Assembly: GCA_030597945.1 (NCBI GenBank)
Contig: JAUVQW010000050.1
Coordinates: 1 to 7,521 of the forward strand
Direction of reading: 5' to 3'
DNA from: Actinomycetes bacterium
Lineage (GTDB): Bacteria > Actinomycetota > Aquicultoria > CAJVYJ01
Length of the DNA: 7,521 bases
The notes beneath the pieces were generated by a model, which ran no database searches, had not been told where the DNA came from, and saw nothing but the letters and a program-made list of their open reading frames with translations. The translations under genes and the position numbers were made by a program. Below, piece after piece: positions 5,790 to 7,521 of this stretch (its first letter is position 1; the number at the start of each line of letters is the position of its first letter).

Positions 5790-5818
5790 CATATACCCGA
5801 TATTTATTTTTTTAACAA
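5790..5818 (-). promoter_or_regulatory. Candidate promoter of the GH15-SDR-gnd operon
   Basis: On the minus strand TTGTTA (5818-5813) is followed after exactly 17 bp by TATATG (5795-5790), each a 4 of 6 match. Transcription would begin near 5783, giving a leader of about 45 nt before ATG 5737. The left arm of the 13 bp inverted repeat (5794-5806) lies between and partly over these boxes, as expected of a repressor site. The region is AT-rich, so chance matches are easy. Confidence 0.35.
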
Positions 5819-5864
5819 TAAATGAGTAAAGTTCATTCCCGTTATCCTAATTAAATTTCGGGTA
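5794..5864. repeat. Spaced 13 bp inverted repeat in the divergent control region (operator-like)
   Basis: TACCCGATATTTA (5794-5806) and TAAATTTCGGGTA (5852-5864) are inverted copies matching at 12 of 13 positions, 45 bp apart. A second, shorter dyad lies between them: AATGA (5821-5825), GTAAAGT, TCATT (5833-5837). The whole lies between the divergent starts of the GH15 operon and the bactofilin-like gene. The outer arms are too far apart for a simple hairpin and look more like paired binding sites for a regulator, which could act on both promoters by looping. The regulator is not encoded here. Confidence 0.5.
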
Positions 5865-5883
5865 CAAGTAAGAGACGATAAAA

Positions 5884-5887
5884 GGAG
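5884..5887 (+). promoter_or_regulatory. Ribosome binding site supporting a TTG start
   Basis: GGAG within AAAAGGAGAT, 5 nt before TTG 5893. The following frame opens directly into a signal peptide, so the rare start codon is well supported. No ATG occurs in the frame near a comparable site. Confidence 0.75.
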
Positions 5888-5892
5888 ATCGT

Positions 5893-7062
5893 TTGTCTTC
5901 TGTTGTAAATTTAAGGCCAATATCATGGCTTCTTTTAGCAATTTTTTTAATATCGTTCATTTTTTTACAAATCCCAAAAAAAGCCGAGGCGGCACGATTT
6001 ATAACAGGTAACAATGTTAAAGTCGATAACGACAAACCTCTTAAAGACGACTTATACATCTCTGGCGGAAGTATCGAGGTAAACGATCCTATCGATGGTG
6101 ATATTGTCGCATTTGGCGGATCCATAATAGTAAATGGAGATGTCGATGGAGATGTCATAATAGTTGGGGGGCAGATCGATATTAACAGCCGTGTAGCTGG
6201 AACAGTCAGAATCGCCGGCGGCGACATCCTAGTTAAGGGGGATATTAAGAAAGACCTGGTGATCGCCTCAGGCAACCTGACGTTGACCGAAAAAAGTAAG
6301 ATAGGAAGAGACCTAGTCCTCGGCAGTGCTCGAAGCAAGATAAGTTCAAAGGTCGGCAGAAGGATAATTGGCGGATCGAGCAGTATGGTAATCGACGGGA
6401 CAGTCGATGGAGATGTTGTCGTGACCGCCAACGAACTGGAGATCGGTGATAACGCGGTCATCACGGGCGACGTCAAGTATACAAGTGAGAACAAAGCGGA
6501 TATCTCATCATCTGCCGACATACAAGGAAAGATCCACAGCCGGCGGCCTCCTGTAGGAAGAAGAACGGTGAGTCGCCAGATCGCGTCAGCGCTAAACTTT
6601 GCCGTATCAATCATCTGGCTGATGGTGTTAGGCACCGTACTTCTAGCGCTTTTTCCGGGCTATGCTTATCGGGTGAACGAGAACCTGGACGACTCGCCTT
6701 GGAAAAGCTTTATCTGGGGCATACTTTCGCTTATATTGACGCCGATCATAGCCGGTCTGCTTATCATAACTATCATCGGTTTTCCCATTGCCCTTATCAT
6801 TTTCTTTATATATCTTTTTGGGATTTATGTAACAAAGATCTATTTCGGGCATTATCTGGGCAAGCGTATCCTCGTCCGGCTAAGAGCGACGGGATCTCAC
6901 TGGTTCTGGAGCCTACTTCTTGGAATAGTGATAATCCTCGTCCTTGCAAAGATCCCGATACTCGGACCGATTGTGCGCGTAGTTGTCGTGATTTTTGGAC
7001 TTGGGGCTATCGTCTTAAGTTTATATGAGATGTTCACAGAGAGCCGCTCCGAAGATATTTGA
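5893..7062 (+). CDS. Secreted/membrane-anchored bactofilin-like polymer-forming protein
   Basis: A 389-residue envelope protein with a TTG start. Residues 1-34 form a Sec signal peptide (hydrophobic core WLLLAIFLISFIFL, likely cleavage after AEA or EAA). Residues 40-215 are a run of short beta-strand repeats rich in VxGDVxGDVxxxGG, such as VNGDVDGDVIIVGG (80-93) and IDGTVDGDVVV (167-177). This is typical of the bactofilin/polymer-forming beta-helix. A basic proline-containing linker (216-228) leads to a C-terminal domain of about four or five TM segments (about 235-255, 272-313, 338-353, 356-377). The expected layout is a beta-helix outside the cytoplasmic membrane, anchored by the C-terminal segments. 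This differs from soluble cytoplasmic bactofilins. A structural or sensing role in the envelope is inferred. It is divergent from the GH15 operon and shares its control region. No clear promoter or downstream terminator is seen, and the stop is 4 bp from the out-of-frame tail of the convergent methyltransferase. Confidence 0.9.
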   Translation: MSSVVNLRPISWLLLAIFLISFIFLQIPKKAEAARFITGNNVKVDNDKPLKDDLYISGGSIEVNDPIDGDIVAFGGSIIVNGDVDGDVIIVGGQIDINSRVAGTVRIAGGDILVKGDIKKDLVIASGNLTLTEKSKIGRDLVLGSARSKISSKVGRRIIGGSSSMVIDGTVDGDVVVTANELEIGDNAVITGDVKYTSENKADISSSADIQGKIHSRRPPVGRRTVSRQIASALNFAVSIIWLMVLGTVLLALFPGYAYRVNENLDDSPWKSFIWGILSLILTPIIAGLLIITIIGFPIALIIFFIYLFGIYVTKIYFGHYLGKRILVRLRATGSHWFWSLLLGIVIILVLAKIPILGPIVRVVVVIFGLGAIVLSLYEMFTESRSEDI

Positions 7063-7066
7063 TCTT

Positions 7067-7125
7067 TTATTTTATAGCTACATCTATCTCTACAGGCAAC
7101 TCCCACATAGTCATCAGCGATACGT
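7067..7125 (-). other. Out-of-frame C-terminal remnant of the methyltransferase
   Basis: On the minus strand, in the frame one base back from the methyltransferase gene, 7126-7067 reads DVSLMTMWELPVEIDVAIK and then TAA. The MWxLPVEI segment is a typical ending of UbiE-like methyltransferases of this group and follows directly on the AGYK where the annotated frame breaks. Adding one A to AAA (7134-7132) would join them as AGYKRIDVSL. So this is the lost end of the same gene rather than a separate one. Confidence 0.8.
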
Positions 7126-7521
7126 CTATTCTTTGTAACCCGCCTTCTCTAAATACCGCATACCATAGATGGGCCGACAATCTACGAGATGCGGAAGCTT
7201 CTTATGAAACCATTCATAGATCCTTATCGCTGTCTCGTTCTTTCCTTCTTTGGAAAGAGCGACAACCCCTAAACGGCCACCTTCTTTTAGAACTCTTCTG
7301 CATTCGTTTGAGACAACCGGTATGTCCGGTGTATCGAAGAGCTCAAGAGTAAAGCTCGTAAATATAGCGTCAAAAAAATCATTTTCATATGGAAGAGTCG
7401 TAGCGTCGCCGATCGAGAGTTCGACCCTGTCACCCAAGCCTTCTCTTTTCAATAACTTTTTTGCCAGTCTCATCATCCCATCGGATACATCTATCCCATA
7501 GACTTTGCTTCCCTTTCCTAC
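7126..7521 (-). CDS. UbiE-like class I SAM methyltransferase (5' end beyond window, 3' end frameshifted)
   Basis: 131 residues are visible. The frame is open to the right edge, so the start and the glycine-rich SAM loop (motif I) lie outside. YGIDVSDGMM (8-17) carries the acidic residue that binds the SAM ribose. VELSIGDATTLPYENDFFDAIF is motif II, and RRVLKEGGRLGVVALS is motif III. PHLVDCRPIYGMRYLEKAGYK is the substrate-side C-terminal segment typical of small ubiquinone/menaquinone-type and related methyltransferases. The frame then meets TAG at 7128-7126 after GYKE, about 20 residues short of the usual end, and the missing end is found in another frame down to 7067. The methylated substrate cannot be told from the sequence. 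The gene converges on the bactofilin-like gene and, if intact, would end 4 bp from it. Confidence 0.88.
   Translation of the reverse strand, partial: VGKGSKVYGIDVSDGMMRLAKKLLKREGLGDRVELSIGDATTLPYENDFFDAIFTSFTLELFDTPDIPVVSNECRRVLKEGGRLGVVALSKEGKNETAIRIYEWFHKKLPHLVDCRPIYGMRYLEKAGYKE

Noticed and set aside
5822..5854. 10-codon plus-strand ORF (MSKVHSRYPN) before the bactofilin-like gene
   Set aside because: No ribosome site. It lies over the inverted repeats, so the start and stop are probably chance.
5738..5892. Possible riboswitch or transposon end in the AT-rich divergent region
   Set aside because: No conserved riboswitch core, no transposase, and no target-site duplication. The repeats are better explained as regulator sites.
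5847..6635. Long minus-strand open frame (262 codons) opposite the bactofilin-like gene
   Set aside because: It is a shadow of the plus-strand gene, which has a ribosome site, signal peptide and beta-helix repeats. The minus-strand product is low-complexity Ser/Thr/Pro/Ile-rich with no SD at its start.
6699..7106. Open frames on both strands over the C-terminal membrane domain (6699-7028 plus, 6897-7106 minus)
   Set aside because: Shadows of the TM-rich bactofilin-like frame. Their products have no domain features.

Overview
This 7.5 kb window looks like chromosomal DNA of a bacterium. The support is strong Shine-Dalgarno sites (AGGAGGT, GGAGG, AAAGGAG), a TTG start with a well-placed SD, a classic GC-stem/T-tract terminator, and one close match to a sigma70-type promoter. 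I cannot name the lineage. Base composition is moderate and fairly even. There is no insertion sequence, tRNA, rRNA or CRISPR array.

Left part (1-2070), a redox-flavoured region. On the minus strand, from right to left, are a two-TM membrane protein of unknown function (start best placed at 1238), a 25-residue C2H2-type zinc-finger-like microprotein (704-627), and the N-terminal 205 residues of an FAD-dependent dithiol oxidoreductase that runs off the left edge. On the plus strand is a thioredoxin with a non-standard CVWC active site (start best placed at 1660). The 0.4 kb between the divergent membrane-protein and thioredoxin genes holds a good promoter, a nested inverted repeat and a possible 46-codon minus-strand ORF.

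Middle part (2038-5818), a sugar-oxidation operon on the minus strand. The order is GH15 glucoamylase/trehalase-like hydrolase, then SDR glucose 1-dehydrogenase (4 bp ATGA overlap), then short-type 6-phosphogluconate dehydrogenase. It ends at a terminator that also serves the convergent thioredoxin gene. Read together, the genes suggest hydrolysis of an alpha-glucoside (trehalose or an alpha-glucan) to glucose, oxidation to gluconolactone, and, after steps encoded elsewhere, oxidative decarboxylation of 6-phosphogluconate to ribulose 5-phosphate.

Right part (5738-7521). A divergent control region contains a 13 bp inverted repeat (12/13 match) with one arm between the -35 and -10 of a candidate GH15 promoter. 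It separates the operon from a plus-strand gene for a secreted or membrane-anchored bactofilin-like protein (signal peptide, beta-helical repeats, C-terminal multi-TM domain). Converging on it is a UbiE-like SAM methyltransferase cut by the right edge. Its last 19 family-typical residues are present but out of frame, which points to a one-base deletion or a sequence error.

I see no convincing wholly new system. The items most worth checking are the zinc microprotein beside the flavin oxidoreductase, the CVWC thioredoxin, the divergent operator-like repeat and the methyltransferase frameshift.
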